Origin: Minwuiaceae bacterium
GTDB lineage: Bacteria > Pseudomonadota > Alphaproteobacteria > Minwuiales > Minwuiaceae
Direction: 5' to 3'
DNA length: 64,000 nucleotides
NCBI GenBank assembly: GCA_028278525.1
Contig: JANQEE010000020.1
Coordinates: forward strand, 124,001 to 188,000
A program made the position numbers and the translations under genes. How positions within the stretch are numbered: the first letter of the stretch is position 1; each line of letters starts with the position of its first letter. Below, piece by piece: positions 50,448-58,415 of the stretch. Under the pieces are notes generated by a model that was given only the letters and a program-made list of their open reading frames with translations, did not search any database and was not told the origin of the DNA.

Positions 50448-51380
50448 TCAGCGCCAGCAACTAATCCGCGCGACGTAGCGGCGGGCGGCTTCCAATAATT
50501 GCGCTTCCGTCAGGACCGGCGCTTTCCCGCCCTTCTGTACCGCGTAGTCGACCTCATTGCGGTCGAGGAAGCGGCGCACTAGGTCCTTGCTGATGGCAAA
50601 CCCCAGCCCGCGCACCACCCGGCCGGTTTCCTGATAGATCTTCGAAGTATTGATTTTCGCGACGATCACGCCCACCACGTGACCGAACCTGTCGATCAGT
50701 GGGCCGCCGCTGTTGCCCGGCCGAACTTCGGCGCGGATCGGCAAATAGGAGACAGGCGCGAACGAGTCGCCAAGACTGACGGTCAGGCCGCCGGTCAGCA
50801 CCGGACGGATCGGCGCCATGCCGCGCGACGGGTAGCCGACGGTGGCGATACGGTTGCCGGAGTTCGAGGGCGACTCGAAATCGAACACCGCCGCAGCCGG
50901 CGCCAGGACCTCCGCTGACAAGAGCGCCAGATCGTTCGCGACGTCGTTGTCCAACACGATCGCCTTGGCGTTTTCACCCGCAGGCGTTTCGACCGACACG
51001 ACGGCGCAGTCGTCGATAACATGGTTGTTGGTCAGCAGCAGTCCGTCCTGGCGAACGAAGAAGGCGCTGCCGATCCCTTTGCGCTTGCGGCCCGGCGCCA
51101 CCGGCGGCGGCACGGCTTCCAGCGCCCGGCGCACCCGGTCGGCCCGGCGCGCCTTGACCGCCGCTGCTTCATCGGCCGTGATGATTCTGCCGGCGCAGTC
51201 GCCGGCAACCCGACGCGTCACCACCTGACGCACCGGATCGAGGCAATAGACGACCTGTTTGCCGGTCGGGTCTTCGGCTGACATCGCCTCGGCCGCGCCG
51301 AGGCCTACTGCCACGAATGCCACCAGCGGTAATCCGGATTTCAGAAGGCCGGTCAAAACCGTCGATACCTTCTCTGTCAC
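50448..51380 (-). CDS. Periplasmic trypsin-like serine protease
   Basis: This 310-residue protein has an N-terminal hydrophobic signal (about 12-33). A chymotrypsin-fold domain has the triad His 120 ('TNNHVI'), Asp 150 ('NDLALL') and Ser 224 ('GNSGGPL'), as in the HtrA/DegP group, but no PDZ domain follows. A Cys-containing region precedes the protease domain (Cys 46, Cys 62). The start is GTG at 51380 with a poor ribosome-binding site, so the exact N-terminus is uncertain. It follows mucR by 18 bp on the same strand. Confidence 0.88.
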   Translation of the reverse strand: MTEKVSTVLTGLLKSGLPLVAFVAVGLGAAEAMSAEDPTGKQVVYCLDPVRQVVTRRVAGDCAGRIITADEAAAVKARRADRVRRALEAVPPPVAPGRKRKGIGSAFFVRQDGLLLTNNHVIDDCAVVSVETPAGENAKAIVLDNDVANDLALLSAEVLAPAAAVFDFESPSNSGNRIATVGYPSRGMAPIRPVLTGGLTVSLGDSFAPVSYLPIRAEVRPGNSGGPLIDRFGHVVGVIVAKINTSKIYQETGRVVRGLGFAISKDLVRRFLDRNEVDYAVQKGGKAPVLTEAQLLEAARRYVARISCWR

Positions 51381-51398
51381 GGGAGGGTCGTCGCCGGA

Positions 51399-51863
51399 TC
51401 AAGCCTTGCGCCGGCCGCGCCGCTTCGTGGTCTTGGTGCCCAAGCCGATCTTCTTCGCCATCGTCGCTCGCGCCTTGGAGTAGTTCGGCGCGACCATGGG
51501 ATAGGTCGACGGCAGGCCCCACATCTCCCGGTATTCGTCGATGCTCAGGCCGTGCGCGGAGGCAAGGTGACGCTTCAGCATCTTTTGCGAACTGCCACAG
51601 ATCAGGCAGATGATGACATCCGGTTTGACGGAACGTTTGATGGGCACCGCCGGCTGCAGCTTATCGGCGGCCGTTGTCGAATCCACATTTTGCAGAGCGC
51701 CGGCGACATCGCGGATCAGGCTCGGCAGTTCTTCCGACTTGACGGAATTCTTCGCAACGTAGGCCGATACGATGTCGGCGGTAAACCTGGTCAGATCAAG
51801 CTGCGAAACAATCAACTCCGCACCTTCTGCTGTCCGATCCGCCTGGCTTGGGCTCTTAGCCAT
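51399..51863 (-). CDS. MucR/Ros family zinc-finger transcriptional regulator
   Basis: This 154-residue regulator has an N-terminal oligomerisation helix region (about 15-60) and the Ros-type C2H2 finger 'CLICGSSQKMLKRHLASAHG' (Cys 86, Cys 89, His 99, His 104). 'SIDEYREMWGLPSTYPMVAP' follows, as in MucR. MucR proteins silence AT-rich, often horizontally acquired DNA and control exopolysaccharide, motility and cell-cycle genes. The 230 bp upstream (51864-52097) is strikingly AT-rich with A-tracts, consistent with autoregulation, and no other gene was seen in it. Confidence 0.95.
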   Translation of the reverse strand: MAKSPSQADRTAEGAELIVSQLDLTRFTADIVSAYVAKNSVKSEELPSLIRDVAGALQNVDSTTAADKLQPAVPIKRSVKPDVIICLICGSSQKMLKRHLASAHGLSIDEYREMWGLPSTYPMVAPNYSKARATMAKKIGLGTKTTKRRGRRKA

Positions 51864-52097
51864 CAACTCTCTCCCGTCCTTTATTTGACTAGTTCTGGGG
51901 TTCTATTTTGTCTGAGCGAGTTATATCACAATCTTCGCGCCATCATTCAAGCTGGAACAAAAAAAGATCCGGTTTGGGTTAATTTTAGTCAGTTGGACGA
52001 AATATAAAGGACGCCGACTAATTCTTTTGTAAGTGTCGGGCCGCCGACTGCATAGTAATTCTCCACTATGGCCCGTACGGCGACAGACGGAAGTGGC

Positions 52098-52580
52098 CTA
52101 CTCCGACCCCGTGAGTCGGCGGCCGTCTCGCCATTCCCACGGCGGCACGAAGTCGTAAGCCCAGATGCCGCGCCCGGCCGAGCGGGCCTCGCGCTCGACG
52201 GTCCGGTACGGGGAGACGGCGGCGGGATCGGCCAGGGCCCAGCCGGCGTAGACCATGCCGAAGGAGAGGTCGTAGCCGCCAGCTTCGCATTTTGCGAGCC
52301 GGGTGGCCGCGGTCTGTTGGGGCGATGGGCGGCAGACGACGGTGGCGCCGGCGGTGATGTCGGCAAGCTGGGCGGCGGCGATTTGGCCGCAATTCAGCTC
52401 GCGGCCGGCGCGGCGGCAGCGTTGGGCGGGCTCGGGCGCGTCGATGCCGGCGAGGCGGACGCGGGCGCCAGCGACCTGCAGGGTCTCGCCGTCGATGACG
52501 GTGGCCGGGCCGGTCAGGTCGGCGGCGAAGGCGGGCAGGGCGAGGGCTGCCACGATCAAAGTCGACAATGTGGCTTTCAT
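52098..52580 (-). CDS. Secreted thermonuclease-like (SNase family) protein
   Basis: This 160-residue protein has a signal peptide (about 1-19, cleavage near 'AFA') and an SNase OB-fold with 'VRLAGIDAPEPAQRC' (about 41-55), where Arg and Asp match SNase catalytic positions. 'GGYDLSFGMVYAGWALA' follows. The usual catalytic Glu seems to be replaced near 'NCGQIAAAQL', so nuclease activity is uncertain. Four or more Cys suggest disulfides in the periplasm. Confidence 0.85.
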   Translation of the reverse strand: MKATLSTLIVAALALPAFAADLTGPATVIDGETLQVAGARVRLAGIDAPEPAQRCRRAGRELNCGQIAAAQLADITAGATVVCRPSPQQTAATRLAKCEAGGYDLSFGMVYAGWALADPAAVSPYRTVEREARSAGRGIWAYDFVPPWEWRDGRRLTGSE

Positions 52581-52775
52581 GAGCGGTCACCGTGGGTTGC
52601 GTTGGGTGGATCTTAGGGCGGCGGACGGAGCGGGGCCAGACACGTGAGCGCGAGGGAGCGCAAGGGGGTGGGAGGGGGGTGATGCGAAAATCGGTGGAAC
52701 GAGCCCTTGCACCCCGGTGCGGCGGGGCCGAGGCGGCCGGGCCGTTGCCCGGCGACGAATACTTTCGCTTTACTT

Positions 52776-53645
52776 TTATTTATTATTCGGATCACAACCG
52801 GAGAGATAATCGACCAGCCGCGACCGGTTGGCCTCCCCGGTGAAGGCGGCGATATGGCCGACGCCGGGCGGGAGCCAGAGCTCCTTGGGCTCGGCGGCGG
52901 CAGCGTAGAGGTCGCGGCCATGCTGCGGCGGCACCGTGCGGTCGGCGAGGCCGTGCACCACCAGCAGCGGGATCGGCGCGACCTCGGATACGGCCTCCAG
53001 CGGCCGGTAGCTGTCGTCGACGGTGGCGCTGAGCGGCGCCTGCAACGACCAGGTCAGCCAGAGCTCGGCCAGCTTCTCGCGCGCGATGCGGCGATAGCCG
53101 GCGAACGCCCCCTCGACGACCACACGGTCGACGCGGTCCCGATGCGGCGATTGGGCGAGGGCGGTGAGCGCGATGGCGCCGCCGAGGCTCTGACCGAACA
53201 GGACGACGCTCCGGCCCGGCCCGACCGCGTCCATCGCCAACAGGGTGTCGAACGCCGCCTCGACGTCGCGGTGCAGGCCGGCGAGGGTCGGCACGCCTTC
53301 CGACCGGCCGTAGCCGCGATAGTCGAACAGGAAGACGTTGATCCCCCGCGCCGGCAGCCAATAGACGCTGGCGAGATGGGCGCCGATGTTCCGCGCGTTG
53401 CCGTGCAGGAACAGAACCGTGCAGGCCGTGGCGCCGTTCGCGTTTTGCGACTCGGTCTCCGGCGCAGCGGCCGGCAGGAACCAGCCGTGCAGGCGGACGC
53501 CGTCGGACGCGGCGAAGGTCACGTCCCGATAGGCGAGGCCGGCGTCGGCCGGCGTGACGCGCACGTCGTTGTCCGGCACGAAGAACGCCGCGGTGCAGGC
53601 GGTCAGCGCCAGGACGGTCAGCGCGGCAAGCGGAAGGCGGAACAT
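52776..53645 (-). CDS. Alpha/beta hydrolase, lipoprotein
   Basis: This 289-residue hydrolase has a lipoprotein signal (lipobox LTAC). The canonical fold shows 'LFLHGNARNI' (oxyanion region), 'FDYRGYGRSEG', the nucleophile elbow 'GQSLGG', the acidic residue in 'GLADRTVPP' and the His in 'GVGHIAAF'. This BEM46/FrsA-like plan is common; the substrate is unknown. The ATG at 53645 begins the lipoprotein signal; an upstream in-frame ATG at 53678 would put charged residues before it. Confidence 0.88.
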   Translation of the reverse strand: MFRLPLAALTVLALTACTAAFFVPDNDVRVTPADAGLAYRDVTFAASDGVRLHGWFLPAAAPETESQNANGATACTVLFLHGNARNIGAHLASVYWLPARGINVFLFDYRGYGRSEGVPTLAGLHRDVEAAFDTLLAMDAVGPGRSVVLFGQSLGGAIALTALAQSPHRDRVDRVVVEGAFAGYRRIAREKLAELWLTWSLQAPLSATVDDSYRPLEAVSEVAPIPLLVVHGLADRTVPPQHGRDLYAAAAEPKELWLPPGVGHIAAFTGEANRSRLVDYLSGCDPNNK

Positions 53646-53736
53646 CGGACCAGTGAGATTAGCGCGCGTTTCGGCCATGCCAAGCCCGGATGCGGCGGTG
53701 GATGCGGCCGCGCGCCGCCGCGGAGGGTCCGGCGGC

Positions 53737-54318
53737 TTACGGCTGACTGAGCCGGTTGGCGAGAACCACGAAGGCGATGCCGGTGGACAGGAAGTTCAGG
53801 CCGACCAGCAGGCCCAGGATGAACAGCGAGGTATCCGGCATGCCGGCGGCGATCAGGATGCCGCAGAGAATGCCGAGCGCGGCGGAGACGAGGACCCACC
53901 GCCAACCGTCGCCCGGCCTCAGATCGAAGGCGAGAAAAGCTTCGAACGCGCCGTGCACCATGAACAGCGCGGCGATCAGAACGGTCAGCGCGACCGCGCC
54001 GGCGGCCGGGTTGAACACCAGGAACGCGCCTGCCGCGAGCGTCAGCAGGCTCCACAGCAAAGCCGCGAAGAACGGCCCGGCGCCATGGACGGAGAAGCAG
54101 CCGAGCAGCATGGCCAGGCCGGCGAGGACAAAGACCCCGCCGACGATCAACTCGGCCGCGAGAGTGCTGGCCGCCGGAAAGGCGATGGCGAGCACGCCCA
54201 CGGCGATCATCAGGATGCCGGTCCAGAGCAGCCACTTGCGCCCCTTCTTCAGCGCCGCGTGCGTCCGCCCCGCGTCGGCGATGTCGGTACCTGTCTCGCT
54301 ATCGGAACTGGCGTTCAT
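53737..54318 (-). CDS. HdeD-like membrane protein (DUF308)
   Basis: This 193-residue protein has six predicted transmembrane helices arranged as tandem DUF308 repeats, such as 'LLWTGILMIAVGVLAIAFP' and 'LVSAALGILCGILIAAGMP'. E. coli HdeD contributes to acid resistance at high density; the function here is unknown. The ATG at 54318 follows a GAAGAGCAGAG stretch. The frame is open to 54453 but that part is Arg/Ala-rich and unconserved. Confidence 0.88.
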   Translation of the reverse strand: MNASSDSETGTDIADAGRTHAALKKGRKWLLWTGILMIAVGVLAIAFPAASTLAAELIVGGVFVLAGLAMLLGCFSVHGAGPFFAALLWSLLTLAAGAFLVFNPAAGAVALTVLIAALFMVHGAFEAFLAFDLRPGDGWRWVLVSAALGILCGILIAAGMPDTSLFILGLLVGLNFLSTGIAFVVLANRLSQP

Positions 54319-54523
54319 GGTCTCTGCTCTTCGACTTGCGGCGGGGCGGCGCTCGGCGGCCCGGCCGCGGATGGCCGCGCCCCCTGAAATCGCGCCTGCG
54401 GAAGCCGGTCCGGGCCAAGGTCTCTGCGCGTGACGTATAGCCTCCACCGCCACGACCCACCTAAATCTAACAACCGCCGACGCCGCCTCCAGCGATCAGC
54501 TTCGGACGATTTCCGGTCCTGCC

Positions 54524-54555
54524 GGATCGGTGTCCACTGTTGTCCGGTTAAGGAC
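54524..54555 (+). repeat. Copy A of a two-copy motif (see 63541)
   Basis: From 54532 the 22-bp core matches 63548-63569 at 19 positions, including the exact 10-mer TGTCCGGTTA. GGATCG precedes it in both copies. Both copies have the same orientation and bracket the accessory region. Confidence 0.5.
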
Positions 54556-54720
54556 GGTACCGGTCGTCTGTCCGTGTTCGTTGTCAGGGTTTTGGAGACC
54601 GTGCGCGGTGGCGAGGATGGAGATCGACCGGGGCGTCCGGTCGCCGTTTAGGCACTGTTCGAAAGAGGCGTTGTTTCAGCCGGTTCCGTCCGTTCGGCGG
54701 GAACGGCGTTCAACGTCGAC

Positions 54721-54776
54721 ACCCCCCTCACCCTAACCTCTCCCCCCGCACGCGGGGGGAGAGGGGTTGGAGGTTG
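54721..54776. repeat. C/G-tract hairpin repeat
   Basis: CCTCTCCCCCC (54737-54747) pairs perfectly with GGGGGGAGAGG (54754-54764) around GCACGC, preceded by 'CCCTCACCCTAA'. This sequence type is a dispersed intergenic repeat I have seen in many proteobacterial genomes. One copy is present here. Confidence 0.65.
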
Positions 54777-54801
54777 CTCTTCGTCGCCATTGCCGGGCGC
54801 G

Positions 54802-54819
54802 GTTTAACGAAGTTTAAAC
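54802..54819. promoter_or_regulatory. Palindromic AT-rich operator-like site
   Basis: GTTTAA-N6-TTAAAC is a perfect 6-bp inverted repeat located 72 bp upstream of the Sel1-like gene start. It has an operator-like geometry. No cognate regulator is known. Confidence 0.35.
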
Positions 54820-54891
54820 GCCGGCTTGTCTAGTAGGGTTCCCGGAGCCCTTTTTAGCGTGCAACCGTGGGCGCACCGTCGGGGATCCGTC

Positions 54892-55353
54892 ATGCAGAAA
54901 ATCGCTTTCGTTCTTGCCGCCATCGCCAGCGCCTCGGCGCTGGCCGGGCCCGCCCCTGCGGCGGACCGGGATTGGCTTGCAATCGGCAAGGAGCTGCGCC
55001 TACGAGCCGACCGGGGGGATGCGGAGGCGATGCTGCATCTCGGTTTCCTGCTGAGCAAGCACGCGCCGGCGCCAAAGCGGCCCATGAAGAAGTGCGACGG
55101 GAAGTTCGTCAATCCGCTGATCAAGACGAAAGACCAAAAGAATTGCGTGCTGGTCCGGGACAAGGCCAACGCAGAGCGGGTGGCGGCATGGCAGGCGGTC
55201 GGCACCAAGTGGACCGCCATGTCCTGGATAAAGAAATCCGCCGAGCACGGAAACGAACAGGCGATGGCGATGCTGTGCAAGATCGGCAAAGACGCTTCCG
55301 CCCCGGCCGACCTGCGCGCCGACGGCGAAAAATGGTGCCGCGCGACCCGGTAG
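54892..55353 (+). CDS. Secreted Sel1-like repeat protein, unknown function
   Basis: This 153-residue protein has a signal peptide (about 1-24, ending 'APAAD'). It contains two Sel1/TPR-like units ('RADRGDAEAMLHLGFLL' at about 38-54 and 'SAEHGNEQAMAMLCKIG' at about 116-132). Between them is a Lys-rich segment with two Cys. Sel1 repeats usually mediate protein contacts. The ATG at 54892 fits the signal peptide; an in-frame start at 54826 would not. A hairpin directly follows the stop. Confidence 0.75.
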   Translation: MQKIAFVLAAIASASALAGPAPAADRDWLAIGKELRLRADRGDAEAMLHLGFLLSKHAPAPKRPMKKCDGKFVNPLIKTKDQKNCVLVRDKANAERVAAWQAVGTKWTAMSWIKKSAEHGNEQAMAMLCKIGKDASAPADLRADGEKWCRATR

Positions 55354-55385
55354 CGGTCACCCGACAGCGCAGCGCCGGGTGACCG
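55354..55385 (+). terminator. Hairpin directly after the Sel1-like gene
   Basis: CGGTCACCCG (55354-55363) and CGGGTGACCG (55376-55385) form a perfect 10-bp stem with a 12-base loop, starting at the base after the stop codon. No T-run follows, so it may protect or end the transcript less strongly. Confidence 0.55.
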
Positions 55386-55544
55386 GGCAGCCGGTCAGCC
55401 CGCTTTAGTTTCCAAGGCGATGCGTCTTGGACATCCCGCTCATGCCGTGCATTGCCCGAATTTCGTCCGAATTACCTGCGAAACGGCCTTGGCCGGCCGC
55501 GATAGTATCCACATTTAGCAAGTTCAAGAGCGAGAGGCCGGAGA

Positions 55545-56012
55545 ATGGCGGACGGCGCATCGGCGGAAAGATTAATGCAGGAGTTGGGTCCGGTTCTCAA
55601 TCCGGAGGCCATCCTGAAGATCGGGGAAGCGGGATACTGCTGGTCCGTCGTCGTCCGCGACGATGTCCGGATCGACGTCAGCTTCGAGGAAATCAACGAA
55701 ACATTCGTGTTCCTGGCCATGCTCGGCGCCGTTCCGGAAGATGCGGCGAAAGACGTTTACGAGCTGCTGTTGCGGTTCAGCTTTCTGGTCCGCGAGAACG
55801 GCGGGCTCCACGCGGCGCTGGATGCGGAGGGCGAAGCCGTCTTGGCCTACCGCTGTCCGGCGGGCGACCTGGACGTGTCACGCCTCGCGGCCCTGCTCGG
55901 CAATCTCGCGACCTACGTGGAGGCCTGGTCCAAAACGATTGACGGGACCAGCCCGGGCGACGCGAGCCACCGCCTGATGGCCATGGACCCCGCCGCCGGG
56001 ATCCGCGTTTGA
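55545..56012 (+). CDS. CesT-like (type III secretion) chaperone family protein
   Basis: This 155-residue acidic protein fits the class I type III secretion chaperone fold. An N-terminal helix is followed by beta-strands ending in 'VDVSFEEINETFVFLAMLG' (about 45-63), then 'YELLLRFSFLVRENGGLHAALD' with the typical 'LL...GG..L.LD' run (about 73-94). A last long helix closes the domain ('RLAALLGNLATYVEAWSKTI', about 109-128). This assignment rests on pattern recognition, not a database match; YbjN-like folds are an alternative. It starts behind a GGAGA site and ends 27 bp before the next gene, the usual chaperone-then-effector order. No secretion apparatus genes lie in the window. Confidence 0.6.
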   Translation: MADGASAERLMQELGPVLNPEAILKIGEAGYCWSVVVRDDVRIDVSFEEINETFVFLAMLGAVPEDAAKDVYELLLRFSFLVRENGGLHAALDAEGEAVLAYRCPAGDLDVSRLAALLGNLATYVEAWSKTIDGTSPGDASHRLMAMDPAAGIRV

Positions 56013-56039
56013 TCAAGAAATCATGGACGTGACGTCGAG

Positions 56040-57047
56040 ATGACCGAAATCAAAATCACGCCGGAGACCAAGCTGGACGAGCTGTCCAAGCAACTGGGCG
56101 AACTGCAGCCGACCGAAAAGCCGCGCTTCGTCGATAATGGCGACGGCGTCACAATAATCTTCGGCAAAGAGAATTCGGAAGTCGATCCGAAGGGATATAA
56201 GTACAAGAAAGACGGGGGTGCCACCCACGCCGAATATGCCGAAATGAAGGCAAAATCGATGTTGTACGACAAGTTAGTGGATCGAGCATCCGACGATAAT
56301 GCCGCTTTGGTCTTCTCGGCGCTGTCAGGCGATCTTTTCGCCGTAGGCGGCGGGTTAGGTAAAGACCCGGCCGAGACGATCAAATCGCTCATCGATACCT
56401 CGGACAAGTTCCAGAAAGAATACTTCAAGAAGAGTCGGATGCCCTTCGGGAACAAGAAGCGTAGGAGAGCACTCGACAAGTTCCGCCAGGATTTGGCCGC
56501 CGAGCACTCGAAAAGCGAGGTCGAGCCCTCAAAATCCGCTGCAAGTAAGGCAAAAGAGTCCGCTGAAAGTAAGAAAGATCCCCAAAAGAGCGAATCCGCG
56601 GCTGCTTGGCCCAAGCCTTCCCTCGATGACCTGATTCAGTCGGACACCTCTTGGGGCGATCGACCCCAAGACGCAAATAGCTGGCGGGCACAGTTCAACA
56701 TTCGTACGGACAAGAACGAGATAATCAGTTGCCCGATCGATCTGAAAAAGCAGTGTGACGTGATTATCGAACGGATTAGGGGACGAAATAAAGACTACGG
56801 GGAGAAGGTTGCAACGAACGTTGCGGATACCCTGAAGTCTTCCAGCAAACGAAGGAAGCTCGAAAACGCCATCTATAAGAAACTGGTGGAAAAACTGAGG
56901 GACAAGTCGGATAGGTCCAAGGAGGGGACGGACGAAAACAGGCATGACGCCATGAAGGTGGTGGACACGGTGCTGACGTTAGAGTTCGTTGCTGCGAAAT
57001 ACCCAAAGGATTACGTTCCGCCGCAAAGACAGCCGGCCAAAAAGTGA
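56040..57047 (+). CDS. Unknown lysine-rich protein, candidate secreted effector
   Basis: This 335-residue protein was not recognised. Its N-terminal part (1-130) is of mixed structure and may hold a chaperone-binding segment ('LDELSKQLGELQPTEKPRF', about 12-30). A basic patch 'NKKRRRAL' is at about 138-145. Residues 155-195 are a Ser/Lys/Glu/Ala-rich linker, and the C-terminal part (200-335) is mainly helical with many Lys. It has no signal peptide or membrane helix. Its base composition is visibly more AT-rich than its neighbours, which suggests transfer. The position 27 bp after a CesT-like chaperone makes a type III effector the leading hypothesis. The start has only a weak ribosome-binding site. 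Confidence 0.65.
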   Translation: MTEIKITPETKLDELSKQLGELQPTEKPRFVDNGDGVTIIFGKENSEVDPKGYKYKKDGGATHAEYAEMKAKSMLYDKLVDRASDDNAALVFSALSGDLFAVGGGLGKDPAETIKSLIDTSDKFQKEYFKKSRMPFGNKKRRRALDKFRQDLAAEHSKSEVEPSKSAASKAKESAESKKDPQKSESAAAWPKPSLDDLIQSDTSWGDRPQDANSWRAQFNIRTDKNEIISCPIDLKKQCDVIIERIRGRNKDYGEKVATNVADTLKSSSKRRKLENAIYKKLVEKLRDKSDRSKEGTDENRHDAMKVVDTVLTLEFVAAKYPKDYVPPQRQPAKK

Positions 57048-57111
57048 CGGCCCCGCCGCGCAGGCTCGGGCCCTGCCGCGCCGCGTTATCCGGGTGCGAT
57101 GCTTGGCTCAA

Positions 57112-57124
57112 TGCGAGTTAGGTA
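57112..57124 (+). repeat. Direct repeat, left copy (TGCGAGTTAGGTA)
   Basis: The 13-mer TGCGAGTTAGGTA is repeated exactly at 57884-57896. The core TTAGGTA(C/T)T also occurs at 57172-57180. The two 13-mers flank the winged-helix-like gene (57306-57692). Confidence 0.6.
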
Positions 57125-57305
57125 TTGGGCTGCAGCATTTAAGTGAGCCGCGGGTAGCGTGACATTGCCGATTAGGTACTCTGGCCCGGAATTCCAGATG
57201 CGTTCAGCGGCGAAGAACCGGCAGTTGAGCGTCGTATGGATCGAACCGAGACGAGGTCCAATCCGTTCGGATATTGCTCTCGGTTTGCGGGGCGAAGGAG
57301 CGACG

Positions 57306-57692
57306 ATGGATATCACGTTCGAAGAAGCGCTGCTGCTCTACGCCATACACTACGAATGCAAGCACCATGGGCACGCGTCCCTGGAGCGAATTTTAGCGGC
57401 GGAAGACGGCATTAATAGGAGCGCCCCGACGTACGAGGAGTTGAAGCGCGGGCTCAACATACTGATTTCCGCTGGGCTGATTGCCCAGGCGCAGGACGGC
57501 TTTTCCGTGACACCCCGGGGAGAGCGGCTTTGTCTGTCGGCCGGCGGTGCCGACGAGACTGTCTTCGAGACAGTGAAGCACCTGCTCGAACGATTGCAGG
57601 CAGAAATCTCAAGTACCGATATCGAAGACGCTATCGACCTTAGCGAGGAATCCTACCGCCAAGCATACGACGCCTATTATCGAAAAGACTGA
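57306..57692 (+). CDS. Small winged-helix-like protein, unknown function
   Basis: This 128-residue protein has no close family that I recognise. The segment 'YEELKRGLNILISAGLIAQAQDGFSVTPRGERL' (shortened here) at about 37-70 looks like the recognition helix and wing of a winged-helix domain, so a DNA-binding or regulatory role is possible. The N-terminus ('ITFEEALLLYAIHYECKHHGH') is helical and His-rich. The ATG at 57306 has an excellent AAGGAG site, which supports that it is expressed. An in-frame start at 57159 has none. It lies between 13-bp direct repeats, so it may have come in as a small cassette. Confidence 0.65.
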   Translation: MDITFEEALLLYAIHYECKHHGHASLERILAAEDGINRSAPTYEELKRGLNILISAGLIAQAQDGFSVTPRGERLCLSAGGADETVFETVKHLLERLQAEISSTDIEDAIDLSEESYRQAYDAYYRKD

Positions 57693-57883
57693 CCGGCCTT
57701 CCCGCAATCCGGCGTTCGTTCAGGCGGTAGCGGAGAAGAACGTGCACCTGACCGTATAGAGGACCGATCTTCTCCTGGTAGGCCTCAAATATGCTGCAGC
57801 TTTCTGAGACCGGTATACTCGACTGATATCAGTGGCCGCCGCACGCCGCGTCTCAGCCGAGGCAGAATTGGGAAGGGTGAGAC

Positions 57884-57896
57884 TGCGAGTTAGGTA
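57884..57896 (+). repeat. Direct repeat, right copy (TGCGAGTTAGGTA)
   Basis: This copy is identical to 57112-57124. It ends exactly where recognisable MT-A70 methyltransferase sequence begins, so it probably marks a recombination junction. Confidence 0.6.
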
Positions 57897-58415
57897 CTAT
57901 GTCCTCCAAATTCCCGGTACGAGAACTTCTCGGCGAAGGGCGAGGAAAAGAACCAGGTCGCGTATTACCGCTGCGAAAGCCTGGACGCGTTGAAGGCGAT
58001 GCCGGTTGCCGGCCCGGCGGCGGACGATTGCGCGCTGTTCATGTAGGCGACGTTCCCGATGCTGCCGGAAGCGCTCGACCTGATCCGGGCGTGGGGCTTC
58101 GTCTACAAGTCCGGCGCGGCCTGGGGCAAGGAGTCCAAGACCGGCGAGAAATGGGCCTTCGGGACCGGGTACATCTTCCGGTCGGCGGCGGAACTGCTGC
58201 TCGTCGGCACCCGCGGCAGTCCGCCAGTCAAGTCGCGGTCGGAACGCAACATCATCTACGCGCCCGTTCGCGAACACAGCCGCAAGCCTGACGACTGCTA
58301 CGGCATGATCGAACGGCTCTACGACGGGCCGTATATCGAACTGTTCGCGCGCAACACCCGCCCCGGCTGGGCGGCCTGGGGCAACGAAGTCGGCAAGTAC
58401 GGGGTGTCGGTGTGA
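57897..58415 (+). pseudogene. Broken MT-A70 family DNA adenine methyltransferase
   Basis: Reading in one frame from about 57900 gives 'RYENFSAKGEEKNQVAYYRC', 'DDCALFM', then an amber stop (58044-58046), then 'ATFPMLPEALDLIRAWGF', 'GTGYIFRSAAELLLVGTRG', 'APVREHSRKPDDCYGMIERL' and 'RPGWAAWGNEVGKYG'. This is the family order. The usual Trp (TGG) before ATFPM is TAG here, a one-base change. The N-terminus is lost: the DPPW region reads 'CPPNSRY' and an in-frame stop lies just upstream. Such genes are common in prophages. The part from ATG 58059 is open (118 residues) but lacks the cofactor-binding motif. Confidence 0.85.

Larger units (their letters stand above)
54319..54891. other. Repeat-bearing intergenic region at the left edge of the accessory region
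   Basis: This 573-bp stretch has no convincing gene. It holds a motif repeated at 63541 (54524-54555), a C/G-rich hairpin repeat (54721-54776) and an AT palindrome (54802-54819), each listed separately. Small open frames here have no ribosome-binding site or recognisable product. Confidence 0.6.

Noticed and set aside
52707-53750. 347-codon plus-strand frame opposite the alpha/beta hydrolase
   Set aside because: Arg/Gly/Ala-rich shadow; the hydrolase on the other strand has all family motifs.
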